Shown piece by piece: positions 1 through 4,535 of a stretch of DNA of 6,654 nucleotides. Under the pieces are notes generated by a model. It ran no database searches, was not told where the DNA came from, and worked only from the letters and a program-made list of their open reading frames with translations. Origin of the DNA: Bacteriovoracaceae bacterium (lineage in GTDB: Bacteria > Bdellovibrionota > UBA1018); assembly GCA_947475645.1 (NCBI GenBank), contig CANJNU010000054.1, positions 1-6,654 of the forward strand. Reading direction: 5' to 3'. Position numbers and translations under genes: made by a program. How positions within the stretch are numbered: position 1 is the first letter of the stretch; each line of letters starts with the position of its first letter.

Positions 1-69
1 ACACGCCACTGGCGCAAGAAACTGCGCAGCTGCCAGCATGATAATTAGGGAGTTTCTAAAACGCGACAT
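1..69 (-). CDS. N-terminal signal peptide of an exported protein (partial, runs off the window)
   Basis: An ATG at 69-67 opens a frame that stays open for all 23 codons to the window edge. The peptide starts MSRFRNSLIIMLAAAQFLAP and continues with Val-Ala-Cys. This is a basic n-region (two Arg) followed by a hydrophobic h-region, so a Sec signal peptide is the best reading. The Cys at residue 23 follows Pro-Val-Ala, a poor lipobox, so a lipoprotein is possible but not favoured. The start lies 5 bases after the stop of the upstream gene, which implies co-transcription and perhaps translational coupling. No clear Shine-Dalgarno is visible. The mature protein lies outside the window, so no function can be given. 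Confidence 0.6.
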   Translation of the reverse strand, partial: MSRFRNSLIIMLAAAQFLAPVAC

Positions 70-74
70 GCGAT

Positions 75-599
75 CTAAAAATCCAAATTTGGATTAAGGA
101 TCTTGGAATAGTTCTGTTGGATCGTCTGATCCTCGAGAGTGTTCGCGTAGGCAGGAAGATCTTCAAACAAGTGAGCCTCTGAAGCGAGATAATCCCAAGA
201 AACTTGACCGCTAGGCAGATCCATTACAACCCGGTACTCAAGCTGAGCAGACGCCTGACCATCGCTGGCACTGACCTCTACGGACTGTTGCAAAGTGCCC
301 ACGGGAATTCCGATTTGTCGCGCCATTTTAGAAATTAAGCCTACGCAAGCATCTCGCTCGAAGTACGTACTATCCGTGACTGACCTTAAACGCGCGTTCT
401 CTTTCTCAAGTAGAGTCATGTCAGATTCGATCACTTCAAGCTTGCTATTGACTTCGTTCGTATACGAATCGAGAAGAACCTTCACGCGATCTAATTCTTG
501 TAGAAATACCTTTGCCTCGGCCAAAAAGCTTTCGGTAGCTTCTGGAGTTGCTTGTTCAACTTTCATACGCATTTCTTGATATTGCTCGCGAGTCATCAT
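75..599 (-). CDS. Coiled-coil protein of unknown function, 174 aa
   Basis: I do not recognise this family. The start is one of two adjacent ATG codons (599 or 596), with a G-rich GTGGGG just upstream as a possible ribosome binding site. There is no signal peptide or membrane segment, so the protein is probably cytoplasmic. Residues about 20-78 are rich in Glu, Lys and Leu with heptad-like spacing and should form a long helix or coiled coil (for example LLEKENARLR). A segment beginning ERDACVGLISKMARQIGIPV then looks like a second helical region. The C-terminal third is acidic and aromatic (VSWDYLASEAHLFEDLPAYA) and may carry a small globular domain. The final codons contain a perfect 14-base palindrome (81-94) followed by T residues on the minus strand. 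It is too weak to call a terminator, especially as the next gene starts 5 bases after the stop. The protein may support the exported product encoded downstream. Confidence 0.75.
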   Translation of the reverse strand: MMTREQYQEMRMKVEQATPEATESFLAEAKVFLQELDRVKVLLDSYTNEVNSKLEVIESDMTLLEKENARLRSVTDSTYFERDACVGLISKMARQIGIPVGTLQQSVEVSASDGQASAQLEYRVVMDLPSGQVSWDYLASEAHLFEDLPAYANTLEDQTIQQNYSKILNPNLDF

Positions 600-714
600 G
601 ACCCCACTTTATCCCGTTTTATGGAGCAATTGATAGAATTTCTCGCACATTTATCGTCATTTTCAGACAGCAGCGCGCAGTCAAAAGACTGACGTGGCCG
701 ATAATCACCCGAAC

Positions 715-1137
715 TTACTTGCGCAGAAGATTACCTAATCGTTGTCGAACCTCAACGATCCTGAGTTGAGCGTCTCTATCGGAATACGGAAGAGCAGGAA
801 CCCTGCCCCAAATGGGCGAGGGCCATGCCACGTCGTTCGAGTAGCGAGCAATATGATGAAGATGGAGCTGCGAAACCCTATTACCGATAGCTGCAATGTT
901 CAGTTTTTCGGGTTGGTAAATCTGAACCAACACTTCGGAAAGAATGCACGACTCTTGCAGGAGTTGCGATCGATCCTCCCCAACTAGCTCATAGATCTCA
1001 CGAACGGCCGCGCGCTGAGGAACAAGAATAAACCAAGGGTACTGGCAATCATTCATCATCAAAAGGCGAGATAAGGCAAAGCTACCCACGGAAAAACAGT
1101 CTTTTACTAATTGTGGATGAAGCTCAAATTTCGTCAA
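715..1137 (-). CDS. HIT-family (histidine triad) nucleotide hydrolase/transferase
   Basis: The 140-residue protein matches the HIT fold. It opens with the family-typical FELHPQL (residues 4-10) and has MMNDCQYPWFILVPQR at 27-42, the strand preceding the active site. It continues with KLNIAAIGNRVSQLHLHHIAR at 79-99 (written here in full only as a residue range plus motif: H92, H94, H95, R98). In HIT enzymes the middle His is the nucleophile attacking the alpha-phosphate of AMP-containing substrates, and H94 fits that role. Length is normal for the family. Substrates such as dinucleoside polyphosphates or nucleoside phosphoramidates are plausible but not determined. The start codon is TTG (1137-1135), chosen because a strong GAGGGGGAG sits 6 bases upstream and the conserved N-terminus begins directly after it. 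It lies 29 bases downstream of the secreted-protein gene and may share its transcript. No signal peptide is present, so it is cytosolic. Confidence 0.88.
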   Translation of the reverse strand: MTKFELHPQLVKDCFSVGSFALSRLLMMNDCQYPWFILVPQRAAVREIYELVGEDRSQLLQESCILSEVLVQIYQPEKLNIAAIGNRVSQLHLHHIARYSNDVAWPSPIWGRVPALPYSDRDAQLRIVEVRQRLGNLLRK

Positions 1138-1143
1138 AGTCCA

Positions 1144-1152
1144 CTCCCCCTC
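1144..1152 (-). promoter_or_regulatory. Strong Shine-Dalgarno that fixes the TTG start of the HIT gene
   Basis: Read on the minus strand, GAGGGGGAG ends 6 bases before the TTG at 1137. No in-frame ATG gives a better start: the nearby GTG is out of frame, and the first internal Met lies inside the conserved domain. This supports a rare TTG initiation codon. Confidence 0.7.
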
Positions 1153-1166
1153 AATTTATAATTCAC

Positions 1167-2246
1167 TTAATTGCTACAGTTGCCACAAGCGGGTGCTAAG
1201 AACGAGTCGACCTTATTCAAGCACGACATCTCCTCAGCTAATGTGGGGCCATCTGTCCAAACCTGGCTTGCAGAATAATCGTACGGGCAGATTACGGCTT
1301 CCATTAAATCGATCGACACATGCCCTCGCCCTACCCCTTCAAATTTTCTAACCTTTTTGGGCACCAAACTCACACTCGCCGAATTACCTTCTAAAGTATT
1401 TATTTCCCCAAGTTCATTTATATCTTCAATAATTCCGCCATGACTCGCATTCAAAAATACACACCCCTTCAGTGATTTTCGCTTTTTCTCATCCTTTAAG
1501 AGTTGTCGTACTTGTTTCGTTGAATAAATTCTCTCGCTACGATCTCGCCTTGAACTTAGCCGCGCCACTGAAGCCCCAGGAGGGCACTTATAAAAGCAAA
1601 CCCCTCCTCCGGCCTGAGTGACCTCGACAGGTGCTGGGCAACGGTCTTTAAAACTCCACATCGGTACTTCATGCCCCCCGCAAGTCAGTTCACTTCGCTC
1701 TGCTAAAGCGAAGTAACCAAAGGCATGAGCACTATGCTCAGAGTGATCAAAGCGTACATTCAAGTTACTTGTTGTAGGATCTTGCGAAAAAACCTCGCGG
1801 GTAATGGCTTGAACTAATTGAACAAAACAGATGCAATACATACCCTTGTCGGCGCACTCGCCGAGTGTTCCTACTTCGACAGATAAGGGTTTGGAATTAT
1901 TCTTAGCTCTTAAGGTGACCACGGGCTGATTAATGGCGTCGACCAAAGGCCCCACATTTTTATGATTCACTTCTTCACGATCAATTTCATCGGTCTGCCG
2001 AATAATCGTCGAAGCGATTCGTGCAGCTAACGCTCCAGGCGATTCTCCCGGATAACGATGCACATCGTAACAAAACTTTTTAGGCCCACTCGGACTACCT
2101 GCAGGTGCTTCATAGGACCGTGTCGCCTTTTGAATACAAAATTCACCCGAAAAACTGGGTTGCCTGCACTCTTCGGCACTCGCCCCCTCATTCCAAAGCA
2201 AGCCCAAAATCAGCATCAACGTAAATGGAATGATTCGCGTTTTCAT
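1167..2246 (-). CDS. Cysteine-rich exported protein with a possible papain-fold (CHAP/NlpC-like) signature
   Basis: This is a 359-residue protein from the ATG at 2246. The frame extends upstream to a GTG at 2339, but the ATG start gives a clean signal peptide (MKTRIIPFTLMLILGLLWNE, likely cleaved after GASA, residues 21-24) and is preferred. The mature part has 15 cysteines, which points to disulfides and a periplasmic or secreted location. I do not recognise a named family. Three segments resemble the active-site order of CHAP or NlpC/P60 peptidases. C138 sits in YCICFVQLV (compare C-x-x-F-V of NlpC/P60). H269 sits in a strand context SHGGIIEDI. N288 sits in TLEGNSA, like the IEGN seen after the catalytic His in CHAP-like domains. 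The C138 to H269 spacing (131 residues) is longer than usual, so this is inference only. If real, the target would be peptidoglycan or another peptide amide. No clear SD precedes the ATG. The HIT gene follows after 29 bases. Confidence 0.8.
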   Translation of the reverse strand: MKTRIIPFTLMLILGLLWNEGASAEECRQPSFSGEFCIQKATRSYEAPAGSPSGPKKFCYDVHRYPGESPGALAARIASTIIRQTDEIDREEVNHKNVGPLVDAINQPVVTLRAKNNSKPLSVEVGTLGECADKGMYCICFVQLVQAITREVFSQDPTTSNLNVRFDHSEHSAHAFGYFALAERSELTCGGHEVPMWSFKDRCPAPVEVTQAGGGVCFYKCPPGASVARLSSRRDRSERIYSTKQVRQLLKDEKKRKSLKGCVFLNASHGGIIEDINELGEINTLEGNSASVSLVPKKVRKFEGVGRGHVSIDLMEAVICPYDYSASQVWTDGPTLAEEMSCLNKVDSFLAPACGNCSN

Positions 2247-2411
2247 CTTGAACAGTTTAACCGGCAAGAGCGCGAACTCGAAACCTAAAAGCGCCTCACT
2301 GATATCAAGATTTACAGTTGTCAGGCACCGAATCTTCACTCATTTCGACCAGAACCTGTGTCGCATATGACAGTCCTGAGGAGCCTCGCTATGAATTCTT
2401 TAACTTTTTTT

Positions 2412-2428
2412 TGGTGCCGAGGACCGGA
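2412..2428 (-). repeat. Exact copy of the tRNA-Leu 3' end (candidate distal attachment site)
   Basis: The minus-strand sequence TCCGGTCCTCGGCACCA is identical to the last 17 bases of the tRNA-Leu(UAA) at 4552-4536, including the CCA. It has the same orientation and lies 2124 bases downstream of the tRNA's 3' end. Just before it, AGGATC also occurs in the tRNA variable-arm region, so the copy could be a tRNA 3' part with an internal deletion of about 15 bases. The match stops exactly at CCA. A 3'-end tRNA duplication downstream of the intact gene is the classic footprint of tyrosine-integrase insertion. Confidence 0.75.
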
Positions 2429-2497
2429 TCCTGGCTTGTGCGATACGTTTAAACCACTAAAATCAGAACAAAAACTGCGAGAAACGTGAGTATACGC

Positions 2498-2536
2498 AAA
2501 AAAAAAAAGACCCCCGAGCTGTGAGGCCCGGAGGTC
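2498..2536 (-). terminator. Strong Rho-independent terminator
   Basis: On the minus strand, bases 2536-2509 fold into an 11-bp uninterrupted stem (GACCTCCGGGC paired with GCTCGGGGGTC, two G-U pairs) closed by the 6-base loop CTCACA. Eleven consecutive T residues (2508-2498) follow directly. On the plus strand no T-run follows, so it works in one direction only. The nearest annotated minus-strand gene upstream starts at 4398, which implies either a dedicated small RNA or a very long 3' extension of that gene. Confidence 0.88.
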
Positions 2537-2568
2537 GATGTGGTGATGATTAAGCTGAAGTTCTAAAA

Positions 2569-2613
2569 TGCGCTAGCAGAGCAAAGCTGCGTTCGATCGT
2601 CTGCGCTAGCAGA
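2569..2613 (-). repeat. 12-bp direct repeat pair inside the candidate small RNA
   Basis: TGCGCTAGCAGA (plus strand) occurs at 2569-2580 and again at 2602-2613. The core GCTAGC is its own reverse complement, so the two copies can pair with each other in RNA as an 8-bp stem with two G-U ends. Confidence 0.7.
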
Positions 2614-2664
2614 TAAGCCCGCCGATCAGAGCGGTGGAGTGCTAACCCTTATTATTGCCGTCGG

Positions 2665-2682
2665 CATTTTGAACATTTTGAA
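2665..2682. repeat. Perfect 9-bp tandem duplication
   Basis: CATTTTGAA is repeated twice without a gap (2665-2673 and 2674-2682). It sits near the 5' part of the candidate small RNA. No function is evident; it may be a slippage product. Confidence 0.7.
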
Positions 2683-2704
2683 ACACGATTTATTTAATAA
2701 ATTT

Positions 2705-2788
2705 ATGAGCTTACGGTGTTTTTCGTAAATTCTCAAAACTGCTGTTTTTGAAATAGCTTAAATTCCTTAAGCACTTCATGAGCTTACG
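2705..2788. repeat. 11-bp direct repeat pair flanking an AT-rich stretch
   Basis: ATGAGCTTACG occurs at 2705-2715 and at 2778-2788, 73 bases apart, with the flanks matching at further positions (TT before each). The first copy forms one arm of the hairpin at 2706-2735. The pair could be a protein-binding site or chance. Confidence 0.5.
2708..2736 (-). promoter_or_regulatory. Weak sigma70-like promoter for the candidate small RNA
   Basis: On the minus strand, TTGAGA (2736-2731) and TAAGCT (2713-2708) are separated by 17 bases. The -35 is good and the -10 poor (3 of 6). It would place a transcription start near 2701. This is called mainly because the terminator downstream demands some promoter. 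Confidence 0.25.
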
Positions 2789-2843
2789 CCAGAGACAATC
2801 CAAAGAGAAAGTACGAGATCGGTGAGCTCAAAAGGAAACTAGT

Positions 2844-2930
2844 ATGAAAAACCTATTACTAATTAACGTGAAAGCTTCGGAATTTCGATGCAAAGAAGCA
2901 GTGGAGAGTTTCTGCAATAAAACCTGCTAA
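2844..2930 (+). CDS. Possible 28-residue microprotein
   Basis: An ATG at 2844 follows a good AAAGGA with 7-base spacing. The frame reads MKNLLLINVKASEFRCKEAV and then eight more residues including two further Cys, ending at TAA 2930. It is too short for statistics, has three Cys and no clear membrane segment, and resembles nothing I know. It lies directly upstream of the brnT promoter region and on the same strand. It could be a real microprotein, a remnant of a longer gene, or chance. The ribosome binding site is the only strong support. Confidence 0.3.
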   Translation: MKNLLLINVKASEFRCKEAVESFCNKTC

Positions 2931-2958
2931 AAATTATTGTTTTATAATTTAGTATAGT
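2931..2958 (+). promoter_or_regulatory. Probable brnTA promoter with an overlapping inverted-repeat operator
   Basis: AAATTAT (2931-2937) and ATAATTT (2944-2950) form a perfect 7-bp inverted repeat with a 6-base spacer. A consensus TATAAT (2943-2948) lies inside the right arm, and a second candidate TATAGT is at 2953-2958. No good -35 is visible. BrnA antitoxins are ribbon-helix-helix proteins known to repress their own promoter in the Brucella system, so an inverted repeat over the -10 is a reasonable operator. The assignment is inference. Confidence 0.35.
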
Positions 2959-2966
2959 GCACAATA

Positions 2967-3332
2967 GTGTTGTATATGGGGCAGTTTAAATTCGTACTCT
3001 GGCTAGCCTATTGGTATCTGCAAAATGAATCATTCGAATTTGAATGGGATCACGGGAATTTCACTAAAAGCTCCACCAAGCATGGAGTCGATTCTGACGA
3101 GGTTGAATCCGTTTTCACGCTCAGAATGGCAGTCCCAATTGGCCGTCAAATCAGCCCCTAAGTAACTGAAGAGCGTCTTTGTGTGATTGGCCCCGCATTG
3201 AACGGAAAGATTATCTCGGTTGTTTTCACTCTTCGAGATGGGCGAGTGCGCCCAATCAGTTCAAGGCCTGCAAACAAAAAGGAGAAGCGAATTTATGAAG
3301 AAGTACGCAAAACGCTTGAAAGAATACGATAA
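2967..3332 (+). pseudogene. brnT: BrnT-family toxin gene interrupted by an in-frame stop
   Basis: BrnT is the RelE-fold ribonuclease toxin of the BrnT-BrnA type II system. The frame reads ESFEFEWDHGNFTKSSTKHG and on through VESVF and VPIGRQISP, the N-terminal half of BrnT (FEWD, KHGV, VF motifs). A TAA follows at 3159-3161. The same frame then continues with VTEERLCVIG, VVFTLRDGRVRPISSRPANK and KEKRIYEE up to TAA 3332, which is the C-terminal half. No base is gained or lost between the halves: one substitution (for example from GAA or AAA) explains the stop. From ESFEFEWD to the end there are about 100 codons, normal for BrnT. The 20 codons before that are hydrophobic, begin with GTG and lack a ribosome binding site, so the native start seems lost. 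The frame overlaps brnA by 38 bases, as toxin-antitoxin pairs often do. Most likely it is inactive. Readthrough, a sequencing error, or restart at GTG 3183 (AAGAG 7 bases upstream) are alternatives. Confidence 0.85.
3279..3284 (+). promoter_or_regulatory. Ribosome binding site that fixes the brnA start
   Basis: AAGGAG lies 10 bases before ATG 3295. The open frame reaches upstream to 3220, but that part is the shifted reading of the brnT C-terminus. The family N-terminus also begins at 3295. Confidence 0.7.
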
Positions 3333-3531
3333 AGTTGAATTTGATCCGGCTGAAATCATCGAGGGCATGAGTCGATTAAAAGGTGCGCGTCGAAAACCCA
3401 CCAGCGTGGCCCTTGAAGATGAACTTTTAAAAGAGCTAAAAGACCTTGCGCAAGAACGTGGGGTTCCCTATCAGGTTCTGATGCGGCTTTTGATCGCCGA
3501 TGGCGTGAAACGACTGAAGGATGCTGCATAA
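3295..3531 (+). CDS. brnA: BrnA-family antitoxin (ribbon-helix-helix, CopG/BrnA type)
   Basis: This is a 78-residue protein. The N-terminal part is charged and contains FDPAEIIEGM (residues 16-25), probably the toxin-contacting arm. Residues about 34-72 form the DNA-binding ribbon-helix-helix: TSVALEDELLKELKDLAQER, then GVPYQVLMRLLIADGVKRL, the typical CopG/BrnA pattern of a beta strand followed by two helices with GVPYQVLMR at the turn and second helix. In the characterised Brucella system BrnA neutralises BrnT and represses the operon promoter. Here the reading frame is complete and looks functional while the adjacent toxin carries a stop. The start overlaps the 3' end of the toxin frame by 38 bases and has its own AAGGAG, so it can be translated even when brnT translation ends early. 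It might now serve as a solo regulator or protect against related toxins elsewhere. Confidence 0.85.
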   Translation: MKKYAKRLKEYDKVEFDPAEIIEGMSRLKGARRKPTSVALEDELLKELKDLAQERGVPYQVLMRLLIADGVKRLKDAA

Positions 3532-3585
3532 AGTACTACTATAGGCTGGCTTTGTTATGAGATTTGTTTGTTAGGCAAGAAGGGC

Positions 3586-4398
3586 TTACTCAGTCCAAAG
3601 TGACTTCCCCGAGCGTTTCTCAATTTCAGAACCCTGAATGTCTAATGCTCTACGAGCGTCATCCAGCGTAGGTTCGGGCTGAGTCACGCAAGCCTGCTCA
3701 ATCAGGGTTGGAGTGTAGTCCGCCGCCGCACCCATGGACTTTCTCACTCCTCGAACCTCAAGAAGTTGATTCTGCATCCTATGAAAACGCTCGGAAGCAG
3801 GCAAGTTAGAAGAGGCGCTATACATCTTTGTCGTGTCTGCACTTGGAAACACCTTACAACTCGATAAATCAATTGCGCTCATCCTAGGACCATAGGGACT
3901 TTCCCATTTCTTGATCAGCTCGTCAGCTCCTTCGATCTCACGTCCGTCCCATACCGCACGAGTGTGATAGACTGCAAAGTTTTGCTGGATAAACTGATTA
4001 CAAGGATCACTGATGTCACGAAGTAGCTTCAAACACACTTTACTCTCAAGATCACAGATGTGCATTTTCCCTGCAACAAATGCAAACTTCTTCCCGGGAT
4101 GATTCGCTCTAGCGTCACGGCAGATATCCTCAGGCAAATAGAAGTCTTTTGTGAGTAACTTGGGAACTTGAAGCTTCCGAGGAGGAATGCGGGCGGCTAG
4201 AGTCTCTAACTCTGACGAAACCCGTGAGGCAGCTCGACTCACTAATGCAGCTGAGGTCGAACTGATGAAATAGATTAGCCCAGCAAAAGCATTTATGGGG
4301 GGACAATCTGTCTGTGGTCTTGGATGACCATAAGGCATATCACCACCCAATGCCCGCACGGAACTAAGCACCAAAAGGAATACCCACAATCGCGTCAT
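3586..4398 (-). CDS. Secreted or periplasmic orphan protein with seven cysteines
   Basis: I do not recognise this family. The ATG at 4398 gives a good Sec signal peptide (MTRLWVFLLVLSSVRALGGD, likely cut near the ALG-G). Upstream in-frame starts at 4428 (ATG with GGGGA close by) and 4467 (TTG) would put a long uncharged extension before the hydrophobic core, so I prefer 4398. The 270-residue product has no other membrane helix. Seven Cys are spread through the mature part (in TDC, DIC, HIC, KVC, DPC, SSC, QAC contexts), four of them in a compact region around PEDICRDARAN to SDPCNQF, suggesting disulfides. No catalytic motif stands out. The gene converges on brnA (54 bases between stops) and lies just downstream of tRNA-Leu, inside the tRNA-bounded segment, so it may be cargo. 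Having an exported orphan here and another at 1167-2246 suggests envelope or secretion functions, but that is inference. Confidence 0.75.
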   Translation of the reverse strand: MTRLWVFLLVLSSVRALGGDMPYGHPRPQTDCPPINAFAGLIYFISSTSAALVSRAASRVSSELETLAARIPPRKLQVPKLLTKDFYLPEDICRDARANHPGKKFAFVAGKMHICDLESKVCLKLLRDISDPCNQFIQQNFAVYHTRAVWDGREIEGADELIKKWESPYGPRMSAIDLSSCKVFPSADTTKMYSASSNLPASERFHRMQNQLLEVRGVRKSMGAAADYTPTLIEQACVTQPEPTLDDARRALDIQGSEIEKRSGKSLWTE

Positions 4399-4508
4399 CG
4401 ACCAGTAGCCCCCTGCATAGGTTAACATAAAGTCCCCGTCGCCCCAAAAAACAAGGCAAACACGCAAGCCTCACGACCCTGGCTAGTGACATAAAATTGG
4501 CACTACTC

Positions 4509-4524
4509 TCCCCAGAGTGGGGGA
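4509..4524 (-). terminator. Weak hairpin downstream of tRNA-Leu
   Basis: The minus strand can form a 5-bp TCCCC/GGGGA stem with a 6-base loop, 11 bases after the tRNA CCA. No T-run follows, so it is a poor intrinsic terminator. It could serve as a tRNA 3'-processing structure, or transcription may continue into the secreted-protein gene. Confidence 0.25.
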
Positions 4525-4535
4525 CGACTTAAAAG

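Larger units (their letters stand above)
2498..2701 (-). ncRNA. Candidate small RNA of about 200 nt ending at the strong terminator
   Basis: The support is a strong intrinsic terminator with no protein gene close upstream, a weak promoter-like pair at 2736-2708, and internal structure. Two copies of TCTGCTAGCGCA (minus strand, at 2613-2602 and 2580-2569) can pair through their self-complementary GCTAGC. They enclose a small GCA-GCTT-TGC hairpin, and a CCGC...GCGG stem lies upstream. The longest peptide in the transcript, MFKMPTAIIRVSTPPL, has no ribosome binding site. I do not recognise it as 6S, tmRNA, RNase P RNA or a riboswitch class. It could instead be the 3' end of a decayed gene, or an unrecognised leader whose downstream gene is the secreted protein at 2246. 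The 5' end is a guess from the promoter. Confidence 0.35.
2247..2843. other. Long noncoding stretch: gene upstream region, tRNA remnant, terminator and candidate small RNA
   Basis: No convincing protein gene lies here. On the minus strand, 2247-2411 is the leader of the secreted-protein gene, with no promoter that I can call. A copy of the tRNA-Leu 3' end sits at 2412-2428, a strong terminator at 2498-2536, and the likely body of a small RNA from there to about 2701. The part from 2640 to 2843 is visibly AT-rich and carries several short repeats and a hairpin (2706-2735, TGAG-C-TTACG paired with CGTAA-ATT-CTCA). Confidence 0.7.

Noticed and set aside
678..691. Hairpin CAGTC-AAAA-GACTG between the HIT and coiled-coil genes
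   Set aside because: A 5-bp stem with no T-run on the minus strand is too weak to call a terminator. The 115-base gap shows no convincing promoter either.
2247..2339. Longer start (GTG 2339) for the cysteine-rich exported protein
   Set aside because: It would bury the clean signal peptide behind 31 extra residues and has no good ribosome binding site.
2435..2444. CTTGTGCGAT next to the tRNA remnant, found inverted upstream of the intact tRNA at 4634-4643
   Set aside because: Only 10 bases, and in the opposite orientation to the tRNA repeat, so it does not fit an attachment site. Probably chance.
2637..2645. GAGTGCTAA, identical to one half of the CIRCE heat-shock operator
   Set aside because: CIRCE needs TTAGCACTC 9 bases away. 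The bases there (CCGCCGATC) do not match, and no groE or hrcA gene is near.
2537..2690. Amino-acid attenuator with a leader peptide before the strong terminator
   Set aside because: The peptide MFKMPTAIIRVSTPPL has no ribosome binding site and no run of one amino acid. The Ile/Thr-rich reading near the terminator has no start codon. The downstream gene is not a biosynthesis gene.
3220..3294. N-terminal extension of BrnA to an ATG at 3220
   Set aside because: These codons are the brnT C-terminus read in another frame. The AAGGAG and the family N-terminus point to ATG 3295.
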